From: Albibacterium sp963696875
GTDB taxonomy: Bacteria; Bacteroidota; Bacteroidia; Sphingobacteriales; Sphingobacteriaceae
Reading direction: 5' to 3'
Length of the DNA: 64,000 nucleotides
NCBI GenBank assembly: GCA_963696875.1
Contig: CAVOLQ010000002.1
Location: forward strand, 434,001 to 498,000
This document shows positions 8,738-16,792 of the stretch, piece after piece. The position numbers were made by a program, and so were the translations under genes. Below the pieces are notes generated by a model. It was not told where the DNA came from and did no database searches. It was given only the letters and a program-made list of their open reading frames with translations. Each line of letters opens with the position of its first letter. The first letter of the stretch is position 1.

Positions 8738-9232
8738 TCAAGCCTTACCCTTGTTCTTCCTAATTGTAAATAACGCAACAATAGCAGTAGTAACAATACC
8801 CATGACGGGTGTACCAATCAATACTTGCTGAATATAGCTTTTCAAGTTGAAATAATTCTCAGCAGCTTCTTTCGTCATTTCACCCTTTCCAAGTGTATAT
8901 TTAATGACATTGGGAAAATATTCTGGAGCAATGAATGTTGTGATAACATATTGAACTAAAGGACTTAATATAGTGACAACCAAAGTGATAAATAATCCTG
9001 AAAAAAAACCTTGCTTATAGGTCATTATCCCGTTGTAGAAGTTCTTTCGTTTATCAAGAAGTGCCAGAACATAAATTGCAACAGAAGGAATAGCAATGAA
9101 GTTAGTGTAAATATGGTGCTTGTCAATGTGTTGATCGTAAAGTCCGTTTAACTTTTCCATTGACATCCACAGCAATTGCATGATACAAAAAATAATTGCC
9201 CATTTAATTTCAATTCTTCTATTTTTCATCAT
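8738..9232 (-). CDS. DUF4199 family membrane protein
   Basis: A 164-residue integral membrane protein with about four hydrophobic segments: near residues 8-20, 42-58, 75-98 and 138-156. Length and layout match the DUF4199 family, common in Bacteroidetes and of unknown function. The short, basic C-terminal tail (RKNKGKA) should be cytoplasmic. It stands alone between imuA and the DUF1456 gene. Confidence 0.8.
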   Translation of the reverse strand: MMKNRRIEIKWAIIFCIMQLLWMSMEKLNGLYDQHIDKHHIYTNFIAIPSVAIYVLALLDKRKNFYNGIMTYKQGFFSGLFITLVVTILSPLVQYVITTFIAPEYFPNVIKYTLGKGEMTKEAAENYFNLKSYIQQVLIGTPVMGIVTTAIVALFTIRKNKGKA

Positions 9233-9485
9233 AATAATTTGTTTTTAAGTGGCAATGAAGCTATCATGAGTGATTATTCATTTTAAGTTTGTGAGTTTTG
9301 GGAACTCATGATGGTTTCATTGGAATAAATTGTTTTAAAATAATTGAAATTACAAAGAGCAAGTTTGTGAACTTACTAAGCAAGCTGAAGATGACTTCAT
9401 CTGAATAATAGTTTTTGCTTAAAGCAAAGTAAATTTAACAAATAAAATGAATAATTATTGTCCCGTAGCTTCAGGAGGACTTGCT

Positions 9486-9728
9486 TTAAACCGAATCTTT
9501 AGTTTTAGCGGGTCTAGGACCACGTTTATATATGATCAATCCATTTAAAAAATTACGAAGGATTTGATCTCCACAGGGTTTAAAGTTTGGATGATCTTCA
9601 TTTCGGAATATGGCACTCAGTTCTGTTTTGGTTACCCTAAAATCAACCAAAGATAAAACTTCGACAATATCATCGTCTGTAAATTTCATAGCTACTCGGA
9701 GCTTTTTCATTATATCATTATTGCTCAT
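9486..9728 (-). CDS. DUF1456 family protein, single domain
   Basis: An 80-residue protein of the DUF1456/YehS family, recognised by NNDIMKKLRVAM at the start, FRNEDHPNFKPCGDQ in the middle and FLNGLIIYKRG near the end. E. coli YehS carries two such domains and other Bacteroidetes forms are longer as I recall, so this is a short version. No frameshifted continuation was seen downstream. The function is unknown. It lies 35 bases after purC on the same strand and may be co-transcribed with it. Confidence 0.75.
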   Translation of the reverse strand: MSNNDIMKKLRVAMKFTDDDIVEVLSLVDFRVTKTELSAIFRNEDHPNFKPCGDQILRNFLNGLIIYKRGPRPAKTKDSV

Positions 9729-9763
9729 ATCAATAAAAATTTAAAATAGGAAAGTACAAATAA

Positions 9764-10447
9764 TTAAACCAGGAAATATTTCTCTAATTCTAAGGGTGAA
9801 ATATATTGTCCATCTTTATAAACACGCATATTTCCACCTGAAACCTCATCGATAAGCATAATTTCTCTGGTTGTCTTATCCCTTCCAAACTCTAACTTAA
9901 TGTCATAAAGGTCGAGCCCTTTTTCAGCCAATCCTGCCTTAATCAAATCGCATATCTTTTTAGTTAAGGCCTTTATTTCTTGATAGGCATCTTTAGGAAG
10001 TATGCCTAGCATTGCTAATGTATCCTCAGATATAGTAGGATCCCCGCGTTCGTCATCTTTAATGGTAACTTCAATTAGTGCATCCAACTTTTGACCTTCT
10101 TCACAAAATGCCGCATATCTTTTATAAAAACTACCAACCGCCCTATACCTACAAATTACCTCTAAACCTTTTCCAAACATCTCTGCCTCTTTTACGACCA
10201 TGTTTACTTCATCAAGATTTGCAGACACGTAGTGCGTAGAAATACCATTCTCTCCCAAAAGCTCAAAAAAGTGTTTAGTCATTCTCAATCCTGACTTACC
10301 TGCTCCCTCTATCGTCAGGCCAACTGTATTGGCCCCTGGGTCAAAAACACCGTCTGTACCCGTCACGTCATCCTTAAACTTCAACAATACTTCATTATTG
10401 TCCAACCTGTAAACGTCTTTGGTCTTACCTGTATAAATTAATTTCAT
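9764..10447 (-). CDS. purC: SAICAR synthetase, short form
   Basis: Phosphoribosylaminoimidazole-succinocarboxamide synthase joins aspartate to CAIR with ATP in purine synthesis. The 227 residues start KLIYTGKTKDVY, the N-terminal nucleotide-binding segment, and include FKDDVTGTDGVFDPG, CRYRAVGSFYKRY and LIDEVSGGNMR near the end. This is the short type familiar from Firmicutes, whereas the Bacteroidetes enzyme I know is a longer form of about 310 residues. It may be a second or transferred copy. Other purine genes in the window (guaB, purK, purE) are not adjacent. Confidence 0.9.
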   Translation of the reverse strand: MKLIYTGKTKDVYRLDNNEVLLKFKDDVTGTDGVFDPGANTVGLTIEGAGKSGLRMTKHFFELLGENGISTHYVSANLDEVNMVVKEAEMFGKGLEVICRYRAVGSFYKRYAAFCEEGQKLDALIEVTIKDDERGDPTISEDTLAMLGILPKDAYQEIKALTKKICDLIKAGLAEKGLDLYDIKLEFGRDKTTREIMLIDEVSGGNMRVYKDGQYISPLELEKYFLV

Positions 10448-10709
10448 AAAAACGATCTCTTAAAAGTAAACATCAAAATTACTAGATTTTAATGAAGATA
10501 GCTCGGAATAGGAGGCATTTTTTTATCGCAAAAATTGATAAATTTGTATTGAACCACTCTGCTGATTGGCCTAACTATTCACTTCCAGCAATAAACGTTG
10601 GAGGTATGAAAAAACTGATAATGGCTGATTAAGAAATTTATGTAAAAAATGAAAGGTTCAGCTCATAAGTTAATGCAATATCAGAATTCGTTTAATAAAA
10701 GAACAAATT

Positions 10710-11141
10710 ATGGACGCAGAAAATAAAGAAAGCATTACAATCGAAAGTGTCGTTAATGCACCGATTGACAAGGCTTGGAAGCTCTGGACCGAACCTGAAC
10801 ACATAAAAAAATGGAACAATGCTTCTCCCGATTGGCATATGCCTATTGCGAAAAATGATTTAAAAGCCGGTGGAAAATTCATTTCAAGAATGGAAGCCAT
10901 AGACGGTAGCTTTGGCTTTGATTACGAAGGTGTTTACGATAAAGTAAAAACAAATGAACTTATTTCTTATACATTAGGTGATAGCAGAAAAGTAGAGATT
11001 ACATTTTCAGTTCAAAACAATAAAACGAAAATAGTAGAAACTTTTGAAGCAGAAAGCATAAATTCAATCGAAATGCAAAGAGGTGGCTGGCAATCAATTC
11101 TTGATAATTTCCCTAAACTCAATAGGTATGTGGTAAACTGA
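10710..11141 (+). CDS. SRPBCC/AHSA1-like domain protein
   Basis: A 143-residue single-domain protein of the START/AHSA1 superfamily. Markers are the opening TIESVVNAPIDKAWKLWTEP, then WHMPIAKNDLKAGGKF, DYEGVYD and the C-terminal GGWQSILDNF helix. Such proteins bind hydrophobic ligands or act as stress-related co-chaperones, but no ligand can be assigned here. It is complete and stands alone. The 262 bases before it hold only a TAAATTTG match at 10539-10546. Confidence 0.82.
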   Translation: MDAENKESITIESVVNAPIDKAWKLWTEPEHIKKWNNASPDWHMPIAKNDLKAGGKFISRMEAIDGSFGFDYEGVYDKVKTNELISYTLGDSRKVEITFSVQNNKTKIVETFEAESINSIEMQRGGWQSILDNFPKLNRYVVN

Positions 11142-11160
11142 CGACTAATATATAGCAGAT

Positions 11161-12207
11161 CTAAAGTTCTTTATCGTAGTATATTTTATAAAATTTCCTT
11201 CCATCGGCCTCCGTGCCTTGTTCAATCAATCGACGGTCGCCGTGGATATAGATGTGAAAGTTCTTATCAAGCTTTAGAACACTTTTGAAATTACGAGCTT
11301 GTTTTTTTACCGCTTCTTTAGAAATATCAAATGAATCTAAAAGTTCTAAATCATTATTTTCACGATAGCTTTCATCAAAACTTCTGAAAGACTGAATCAG
11401 GGACTCTTCTTTGAAAATTTCATTCTCAAAAAGCTCTTTGTCAAAACTCTCATTTTCCTTGAAAAAATTAACAGAGCGATTTAATAAATCGATTTGATCG
11501 GTCTTGCTGACGTGGTACTCCTCAGTCATTTTGGTTGATACATAGTCTTTTGCAATGTTTAAAAACTCTTTCGTATAATGATATTCATCCTTATATGGTT
11601 TAATTTGCAAGAAGGTATCTTTCCAAAATTGAGCTTCTGAAGATCTGTTTGCTTTATCGACAATACTCAGTCTATACCCTTCGTCTCGCTGTATATTTAA
11701 TATCAAACATCCTTTGTCGAGTTTATTAATATCAATACCATCGTCATATTGAAGGGAGAAGCCATTCTGATCAGCGTTTAACTTCAAGAAATCCTGTCGA
11801 TTTTCTGACTTAAAAATTCCTATTGCTTCAGCTTGTTCTTCGCCATATCGTAAAGTAGGGAAATAGCAGATAAAAAGGTCTCCAGCCTTAATTTGAGGGT
11901 GCAGGGAATTTTCATACAAATGCTTGGCAAAATGAATACTATTGATATGAAAGGAGTCGGGATGATCAAAAATTGCAGAAGCAAAAGTATATACTGGATT
12001 TAAAGTAAAATCAGCGTTTGAGAAAGTAAACGAATAGAATTCTTCGGTTTTAAAAGATCCTAAAAAAAAGCTAGATAGGACTTCTTTTAGCTTTTCATCC
12101 TCAATAGCAATAGATGTTTTGGATAGAATAATATTCTCTCCGTTTGTCTTATTTCCCACATGATGAACGGAAACCTGTTTTATGGTGGTATTGTTTACAT
12201 CTATCAT
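11161..12207 (-). CDS. YejK/NdpA-like nucleoid-associated protein
   Basis: Cytoplasmic protein of the NdpA/YejK nucleoid-associated family. The VSVHHVGNK stretch near the start, SSFFLGSFKTEEFY, FAKHLYENSLHPQIKAGD, EAIGIFKSEN and the C-terminal FHIYIHGDRRLIEQG match Bacteroidetes members. The frame extends upstream to a TTG at 12240, but the ATG at 12207 (MIDVNNTTIKQ) gives the family N-terminus, for 348 residues. The DNA-binding role is inferred from the family; no function beyond that can be read from context. Confidence 0.8.
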   Translation of the reverse strand: MIDVNNTTIKQVSVHHVGNKTNGENIILSKTSIAIEDEKLKEVLSSFFLGSFKTEEFYSFTFSNADFTLNPVYTFASAIFDHPDSFHINSIHFAKHLYENSLHPQIKAGDLFICYFPTLRYGEEQAEAIGIFKSENRQDFLKLNADQNGFSLQYDDGIDINKLDKGCLILNIQRDEGYRLSIVDKANRSSEAQFWKDTFLQIKPYKDEYHYTKEFLNIAKDYVSTKMTEEYHVSKTDQIDLLNRSVNFFKENESFDKELFENEIFKEESLIQSFRSFDESYRENNDLELLDSFDISKEAVKKQARNFKSVLKLDKNFHIYIHGDRRLIEQGTEADGRKFYKIYYDKEL

Positions 12208-12305
12208 ATAGCTAGGAGGTTTTAGGTATAAGCCGGGCAAGCAGCTATAAATTATTAATTGGGTTTAGCTTACAGGTTAAAGAACCTTCTGATTTTGGGA
12301 TACTT

Positions 12306-12341
12306 TAGTCATGAGGTTTATTTGACAACACCCCATGACTA
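12306..12341 (-). terminator. Hairpin downstream of guaB
   Basis: An 11-bp stem closes a loop of 14 bases. Its one imperfect position is a G-U pair only in minus-strand RNA, so the hairpin is oriented for guaB. No clear T-run follows, so termination is likely but not certain. Confidence 0.5.
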
Positions 12342-12364
12342 CTATTTAGTGCCTAATAACCAAG

Positions 12365-13834
12365 TTACCTACTATAATTCGGCGCTTCTTTTGTGATCGC
12401 AATGTTGTGCGGATGGCTTTCTCTTAAACCAGCACCTGTAATTTTTACAAAACGCGCTTTCTTCAGGTCTTCAATGGTTTTCGCGCCACAATAGCCCATG
12501 CTTGCACGCAGGCCACCAATGTATTGATAAGCGATTTCAGATAAAGTACCTTTATACGGAACTCTTCCAACAATACCCTCTGGAACCAGTTTTTTAATAT
12601 CTTCTTCCACGTCTTGGAAATAACGGTCTTTTGAACCAGATTCCATTGCTTCGACAGAACCCATTCCGCGGTAGGACTTAAATTTACGTCCTTCATAAAT
12701 AATAGTCTCACCTGGAGCTTCTTCCACTCCGGCAAAAAGCGAACCTGCCATAATGGTACTTGCTCCAGCAGCAATCGCTTTCGCCAAATCTCCGGTTTGT
12801 TTAATTCCTCCGTCGGCAATCACAGGCACTCCCCTGCCTTCTAAAGCCTTTGCACATTCATAAACTGCATACAATTGAGGGACACCTACTCCTGCGATAA
12901 TTCTTGTTGTACAAATTGAACCAGGGCCTATACCTACTTTTACCGCATCAGCACCTGCATCTGCTAAGGCAGTAGCGGCTTCCCCGGTTGCGACATTTCC
13001 TACAATCACTTGCAAATCAGGAAACTTAGCTTTTACTTCTTTTAATTTATCAATTACCCCTTTTGAGTGACCGTGAGCGGTATCAATAGCAATGACATCA
13101 ACGCCGGCATTTACTAAAGCCTTAACTCGCTCAATAGTATCGAAAGTAACACCAACCGCTGCACCTACCAATAAACGACCGTGCTCATCTTTTGCAGCTT
13201 GTGGAAAATTTTTAAATTTCTGTATATCTTTAAAAGTAATTAGACCCACGAGAATACCCTCATCATCTACAACTGGCAATTTTTCAATTTTATGATTTTG
13301 TAGAATCTCTTCTGCTTTCACCAAATCGGTTCCGATAGGTGCAACTACTAAATCCTCCTTGGTCATTAACTCACTTATGGGCAAATGCATGTCTTTCTGA
13401 AAGCGTAGATCACGGTTAGTAACGATCCCTACCAATTTACGATTTGCATCTACAACAGGAATTCCTCCAATTTTATTCTCACGCATAATGGCGAATGCAT
13501 CGCTCACTAGTGCTGTTTCGAGCAAAACTACTGGATCTTGAATCATTCCGCTCTCAGAACGCTTCACTTTTCGTACTTCTTTTGCCTGAGCTTCAATGCT
13601 CATGTTTTTATGCAGCATGCCTATTCCTCCCGCTTGAGCCATAGAAATAGCTACTTCAGATTCTGTTACTGTATCCATAGCTGCTGAGACTAATGGGATA
13701 TTTAAACGGATTTTTTTCGTTAGAAAGGTGCTTGTATCCACGTCACGTGGCAATACTTCTGAATAAGCTGGTATTAATAAAACGTCGTCGTAGGTGAGAC
13801 CTTCAGCTACAAATTTATTTGGATCTAAATGCAT
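12365..13834 (-). CDS. guaB: IMP dehydrogenase
   Basis: Oxidises IMP to XMP with NAD, the committed step to GTP. It has 489 residues, the normal bacterial length. A barrel is interrupted by a CBS pair at about residues 95-215 (KIGGIPVVDANRKLVG and KIEKLPVVDDEGILVG). The catalytic Cys lies in GPGSICTTR around residue 305, and GGIKQTGD and the YRGMGS flap follow. A candidate -7 promoter is 33 bases upstream and a hairpin follows the gene. Confidence 0.97.
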   Translation of the reverse strand: MHLDPNKFVAEGLTYDDVLLIPAYSEVLPRDVDTSTFLTKKIRLNIPLVSAAMDTVTESEVAISMAQAGGIGMLHKNMSIEAQAKEVRKVKRSESGMIQDPVVLLETALVSDAFAIMRENKIGGIPVVDANRKLVGIVTNRDLRFQKDMHLPISELMTKEDLVVAPIGTDLVKAEEILQNHKIEKLPVVDDEGILVGLITFKDIQKFKNFPQAAKDEHGRLLVGAAVGVTFDTIERVKALVNAGVDVIAIDTAHGHSKGVIDKLKEVKAKFPDLQVIVGNVATGEAATALADAGADAVKVGIGPGSICTTRIIAGVGVPQLYAVYECAKALEGRGVPVIADGGIKQTGDLAKAIAAGASTIMAGSLFAGVEEAPGETIIYEGRKFKSYRGMGSVEAMESGSKDRYFQDVEEDIKKLVPEGIVGRVPYKGTLSEIAYQYIGGLRASMGYCGAKTIEDLKKARFVKITGAGLRESHPHNIAITKEAPNYSR

Positions 13835-13867
13835 GGCAAATCGTGTTGGGGGTTACTATTTGCGGGG

Positions 13868-13875
13868 CAAAACTA
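13868..13875 (-). promoter_or_regulatory. Candidate -7 promoter element of guaB
   Basis: The minus strand reads TAGTTTTG, a full match to TAnnTTTG, implying a leader of roughly 25-28 bases. The -33 element is weak. Confidence 0.5.
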
Positions 13876-13988
13876 CAAAAAAATATTGATATTTCATCGC
13901 TGGATGTTAACTTTTATCTTTACACTCACTATTGAAGACATAAGCAAGGTTATTTGTAAAAATGCAAACGATAAAAAAGCTTTTTTAA

Positions 13989-13996
13989 TACCTTTG
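13989..13996 (+). promoter_or_regulatory. -7 promoter element giving a nearly leaderless mRNA
   Basis: TACCTTTG ends four bases before the ATG of the methyltransferase gene. With a start site 5-7 bases downstream the mRNA would begin at or next to the start codon. Confidence 0.55.
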
Positions 13997-14000
13997 TGCC

Positions 14001-14537
14001 ATGCGTAAATTATCAATGGATGATTTAAATCGTCCGAGTATTCAATCTTTTAAGGAACAAGAAAAATTGAAAGTTAGGATCCTATTGGATGATGTTAGAA
14101 GTCTGCAAAACGTTGGTTCCATTTTCAGGACTTCGGACGGCTTTGCAGTGGAGGAGATAATTTTATGTGGAATTACCGGCCAACCTCCTCATCGAGATAT
14201 CGAACGGACCGCACTTGGCGCTACCCAATCCATCGATTGGCGCTATGAAAACGACATCTTAAAAGCCATAAATGACTTAAAACGTGAAGGCTATAAAATC
14301 ATTGCTATAGAACAAGCCGAAGAAAGCACTTTTTTGAACAACTTCACTCTCAGCCAAGAAGAAAAATATGCGCTAATTTTTGGAAACGAAGTAAATGGTG
14401 TTTCTGAAAAAGCAATGGCAATGATAGACGAATGTATTGAGATTCCTCAATTTGGAACAAAACACTCTTTTAACATAGTAGTTTCTGCAGGGATCGTGTT
14501 ATGGGATTTTTATGCCAAGTTAAATTCTCCTAGCTGA
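14001..14537 (+). CDS. TrmH/SpoU-family RNA 2'-O-methyltransferase
   Basis: A 178-residue SPOUT methyltransferase that would methylate ribose in tRNA or rRNA with SAM. The three family motifs are present: NVGSIFRTSDGF near residue 37, LIFGNEVNGVS, and the C-terminal knot segment IEIPQFGTKHSFNIVVSAG. There is no N-terminal substrate-binding extension, so it is a minimal TrmH-like protein and the modified nucleotide cannot be named. It is transcribed alone, opposite to guaB. Confidence 0.88.
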   Translation: MRKLSMDDLNRPSIQSFKEQEKLKVRILLDDVRSLQNVGSIFRTSDGFAVEEIILCGITGQPPHRDIERTALGATQSIDWRYENDILKAINDLKREGYKIIAIEQAEESTFLNNFTLSQEEKYALIFGNEVNGVSEKAMAMIDECIEIPQFGTKHSFNIVVSAGIVLWDFYAKLNSPS

Positions 14538-14593
14538 TAGTTTTATCACCTTGGAAAATTTAACTTGACAGTTTGTTAATTGTATACGGACAG

Positions 14594-14638
14594 CTTTCAT
14601 TAAGCTTACTCCCACTTAGGAAAGAAGCTTAATGAAAG
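14594..14638. repeat. Inverted repeat with 14-bp perfect arms
   Basis: CTTTCATTAAGCTT and AAGCTTAATGAAAG flank 17 bases. It lies between the methyltransferase gene and the SRP RNA. No T-run follows on either strand, so a simple intrinsic terminator is not supported. The remaining 14538-14752 sequence shows no gene. Confidence 0.6.
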
Positions 14639-14752
14639 TAAAGAGCTGCGAACTGACTGCTGACAGCAATTTATTGATTACTGATAACCAGATTACTATA
14701 ATTATTAATCACATTATACCAAAAATCATTAGGCAGATACCTGTATTTTTTT

Positions 14753-14760
14753 TACCTTTG
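14753..14760 (+). promoter_or_regulatory. -7 promoter element of the SRP RNA gene
   Basis: TACCTTTG is a full consensus match ending four bases before the 5' strand of the RNA's closing stem, the spacing expected for transcription starting at that stem. Confidence 0.65.
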
Positions 14761-14764
14761 CCGT

Positions 14765-14863
14765 TGGGTAAGTCTTTTACGACCAGCTCCCTTTGAACTC
14801 CCCCAGGGCAGGAATGCAGCAAGGGTAAAAGGTTGTAGCGGTGCGATAAAAGGAGCTTACCCA
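14765..14863 (+). ncRNA. ffs: Small bacterial signal recognition particle RNA (4.5S type)
   Basis: About 99 bases forming one long hairpin: TGGGTAAG at the 5' end pairs with CTTACCCA at the 3' end. The conserved SRP apical region is present, with CCCAGGGCAGGAATGCAGCA and then AGGGTAA, the part that binds Ffh. A T-rich stretch follows as terminator and a consensus -7 element precedes it. Ends are inferred from the closing stem. Confidence 0.9.
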
Positions 14864-14974
14864 TTTTTTATTTATTGAAGATGCCTTTCTGGCAGGTTTC
14901 GCAACCCCAACTTTAGGCTATGTCATAATCTTTCTATATCCTATTAATCTTTAGTTTTTTACTTTAATTAATCC

Positions 14975-14982
14975 TATTTTTG
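14975..14982 (+). promoter_or_regulatory. Candidate -7 promoter element of the transaldolase gene
   Basis: TATTTTTG fits TAnnTTTG and lies 42 bases before the start codon. The surroundings are T-rich, so chance occurrence is possible. Confidence 0.4.
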
Positions 14983-15024
14983 CTGTTTATTTGCTAATAA
15001 ACAATTATTATTTAATTCTATTTT

Positions 15025-15684
15025 ATGAAATTTTTTATCGATACCGCCAACTTAGCCCAAATTAAAGAAGCTCAAGATTTAGGCGTATTAGATGGTGTGA
15101 CTACCAACCCTAGTCTAATGGCAAAAGAAGGCATTAGCGGTTCTGAAAATGTTATCAATCATTACAAAGCAATTTGCGACATTGTAGATGGGGATGTAAG
15201 TGCTGAAGTGATTGCAACTGACTATCACGGAATCGTGAAAGAAGGCTTGGATTTAGCTAAACTGGACGATAAAATCGTAGTAAAAGTCCCTATGATTAAA
15301 GACGGCGTGAAAGCCTTAAGATACTTTAGTAATGAAGGAATCAAAACAAATTGCACGTTAGTTTTCTCTGCCGGTCAAGCCTTATTGGCTGCAAAAGCTG
15401 GTGCTACCTATGTTTCTCCATTTATCGGAAGGTTAGATGACATTTCTACTGATGGTCTTGCCTTAATTGAAGACATCCGACTTATTTATGATAACTATGG
15501 CTATGAAACCCAAATCTTAGCTGCCTCAGTGCGTCATACTATGCACATCATAGAATGCGCAAAATTAGGTGCAGATGTAATGACTGGCCCGCTTTCAGCT
15601 ATTTTAGCTTTGTTAAAGCATCCTTTAACGGATAGTGGATTGGCTCAGTTTTTAGCTGACCACGCTAAAGCGGCAGGAAAATAA
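15025..15684 (+). CDS. fsa: Fructose-6-phosphate aldolase/small transaldolase
   Basis: A 219-residue class I aldolase of the FSA/TalC group, acting in the cytoplasm on fructose 6-phosphate or as transaldolase in the pentose phosphate pathway. Markers are MKFFIDTANL at the start, GVTTNPSLMAKEG, the Schiff-base lysine in VVKVPM around residue 86, NCTLVFSAGQALLA and YVSPFIGRLDD. The two activities cannot be separated by eye. An inverted repeat follows the gene. Confidence 0.9.
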   Translation: MKFFIDTANLAQIKEAQDLGVLDGVTTNPSLMAKEGISGSENVINHYKAICDIVDGDVSAEVIATDYHGIVKEGLDLAKLDDKIVVKVPMIKDGVKALRYFSNEGIKTNCTLVFSAGQALLAAKAGATYVSPFIGRLDDISTDGLALIEDIRLIYDNYGYETQILAASVRHTMHIIECAKLGADVMTGPLSAILALLKHPLTDSGLAQFLADHAKAAGK

Positions 15685-15697
15685 TTAAAAAACAATT

Positions 15698-15734
15698 AGT
15701 TCATTAGTTTTTATATTACAAAAACTAATGAACT
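15698..15734. terminator. Inverted repeat with 15-bp perfect arms after fsa
   Basis: AGTTCATTAGTTTTT and AAAAACTAATGAACT flank 7 bases, then GGTTTTAAT. The position between two co-directional genes fits a terminator, though the T-run is short. It ends 10 bases before the next start codon, so it could also affect that gene's translation. Confidence 0.5.
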
Positions 15735-15744
15735 GGTTTTAATA

Positions 15745-16725
15745 ATGGAAAAACAAAACACACCTTACGACATTATCATCATTGGTGGCGGTCCTATCGG
15801 ACTTGCTTGCGCTATCGAGGCTAAAAAAGAAAACCTATCCTATTTAATCCTTGAAAAAGGTTGTTTAACGAATTCTTTATATAACTACCCTCTGGGCATG
15901 ACTTTCTTTTCTACTCCAGAGAAACTTGAGATTGGTGATGTTCCATTTGTAACCACCAATTTAAAGCCTGTTCGTTCTGAGGCCCTTGAATATTATAGAC
16001 GAGTTAGCGAGCATTTCAACTTGAACATCCAACTTTTTGAAGAAGTAATTAGTACAGAAAAGGCTGACGGTCTTTTCAAAACAATTACTACCAAGAACAC
16101 GTATTTTTCAGAAAAAATTATTGTTGCCACTGGTTTTTACGATGTACCCGTCTTGTTGAACATTCCTGGTGAAGATTTACCGAAGGTGTACCACTACTAT
16201 AAAGATCCACATTATTTTGCGAATCAAAAGGTGGTTGTCGTGGGAGCTAGTAATTCATCGGTTGATGCAGCATTAGAAACCTTTCGAAAAGGATCCGAAG
16301 TAACCATGGTTGTCCGAGGTCAGGAGATCGGGAAGCGAGTAAAATATTGGGTGAAACCAGATATTGAAAACCGAATTGAAGAAGGTCAAATAAAGGCGCT
16401 CTTTTCGAGTAAGCTTATTGCTATTCGTAAAAACGAAGTAGACATTGATACCCCCGAAGGTATAACAACAATTTCAAATGACTTCGTCTTAGCTTTAACG
16501 GGCTATCAGCCTAATTTCTCTTTTCTTGAAAAACTAGGGATATCCTATGAGGATCAAGACACTAAAACTCCTCTACACGATAGAGAAACAATGGAGACCA
16601 ATATCAAAGGTCTTTATTTGGCAGGGGTTGTCTGTGGAGGATTGCACACGCATTTGTGGTTCATAGAGAACTCCAGAATTCACGCAAATCAAATTATACA
16701 GCATATTATCAACTCTAATGATTAA
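15745..16725 (+). CDS. YpdA-like FAD-dependent disulfide reductase
   Basis: A 326-residue flavoprotein of the YpdA family, which in Firmicutes reduces bacillithiol disulfide with NADPH. The FAD-binding GGGPIGLACAIEAKK lies at residues 14-28 and the NAD(P)H site VVVVGASNSSVDAALE is central. The C-terminal GLYLAGVVCGG is the second FAD contact. The redox CxxC of thioredoxin reductase is absent, as in YpdA. Whether this organism makes bacillithiol is not shown here, so the thiol substrate is inferred only. Confidence 0.82.
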   Translation: MEKQNTPYDIIIIGGGPIGLACAIEAKKENLSYLILEKGCLTNSLYNYPLGMTFFSTPEKLEIGDVPFVTTNLKPVRSEALEYYRRVSEHFNLNIQLFEEVISTEKADGLFKTITTKNTYFSEKIIVATGFYDVPVLLNIPGEDLPKVYHYYKDPHYFANQKVVVVGASNSSVDAALETFRKGSEVTMVVRGQEIGKRVKYWVKPDIENRIEEGQIKALFSSKLIAIRKNEVDIDTPEGITTISNDFVLALTGYQPNFSFLEKLGISYEDQDTKTPLHDRETMETNIKGLYLAGVVCGGLHTHLWFIENSRIHANQIIQHIINSND

Positions 16726-16792
16726 TTTTACATAAATTAATTATTATTCATTTTTAACGCAGAAAAGATCAATTTTTCAACATAAAAAAAGC

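Noticed and set aside
10492..10632. 46-codon plus-strand frame (MKIARNRRHFFIAK and onward)
   Set aside because: No ribosome site, no recognisable family and no neighbour support; kept only as a possible fragment.
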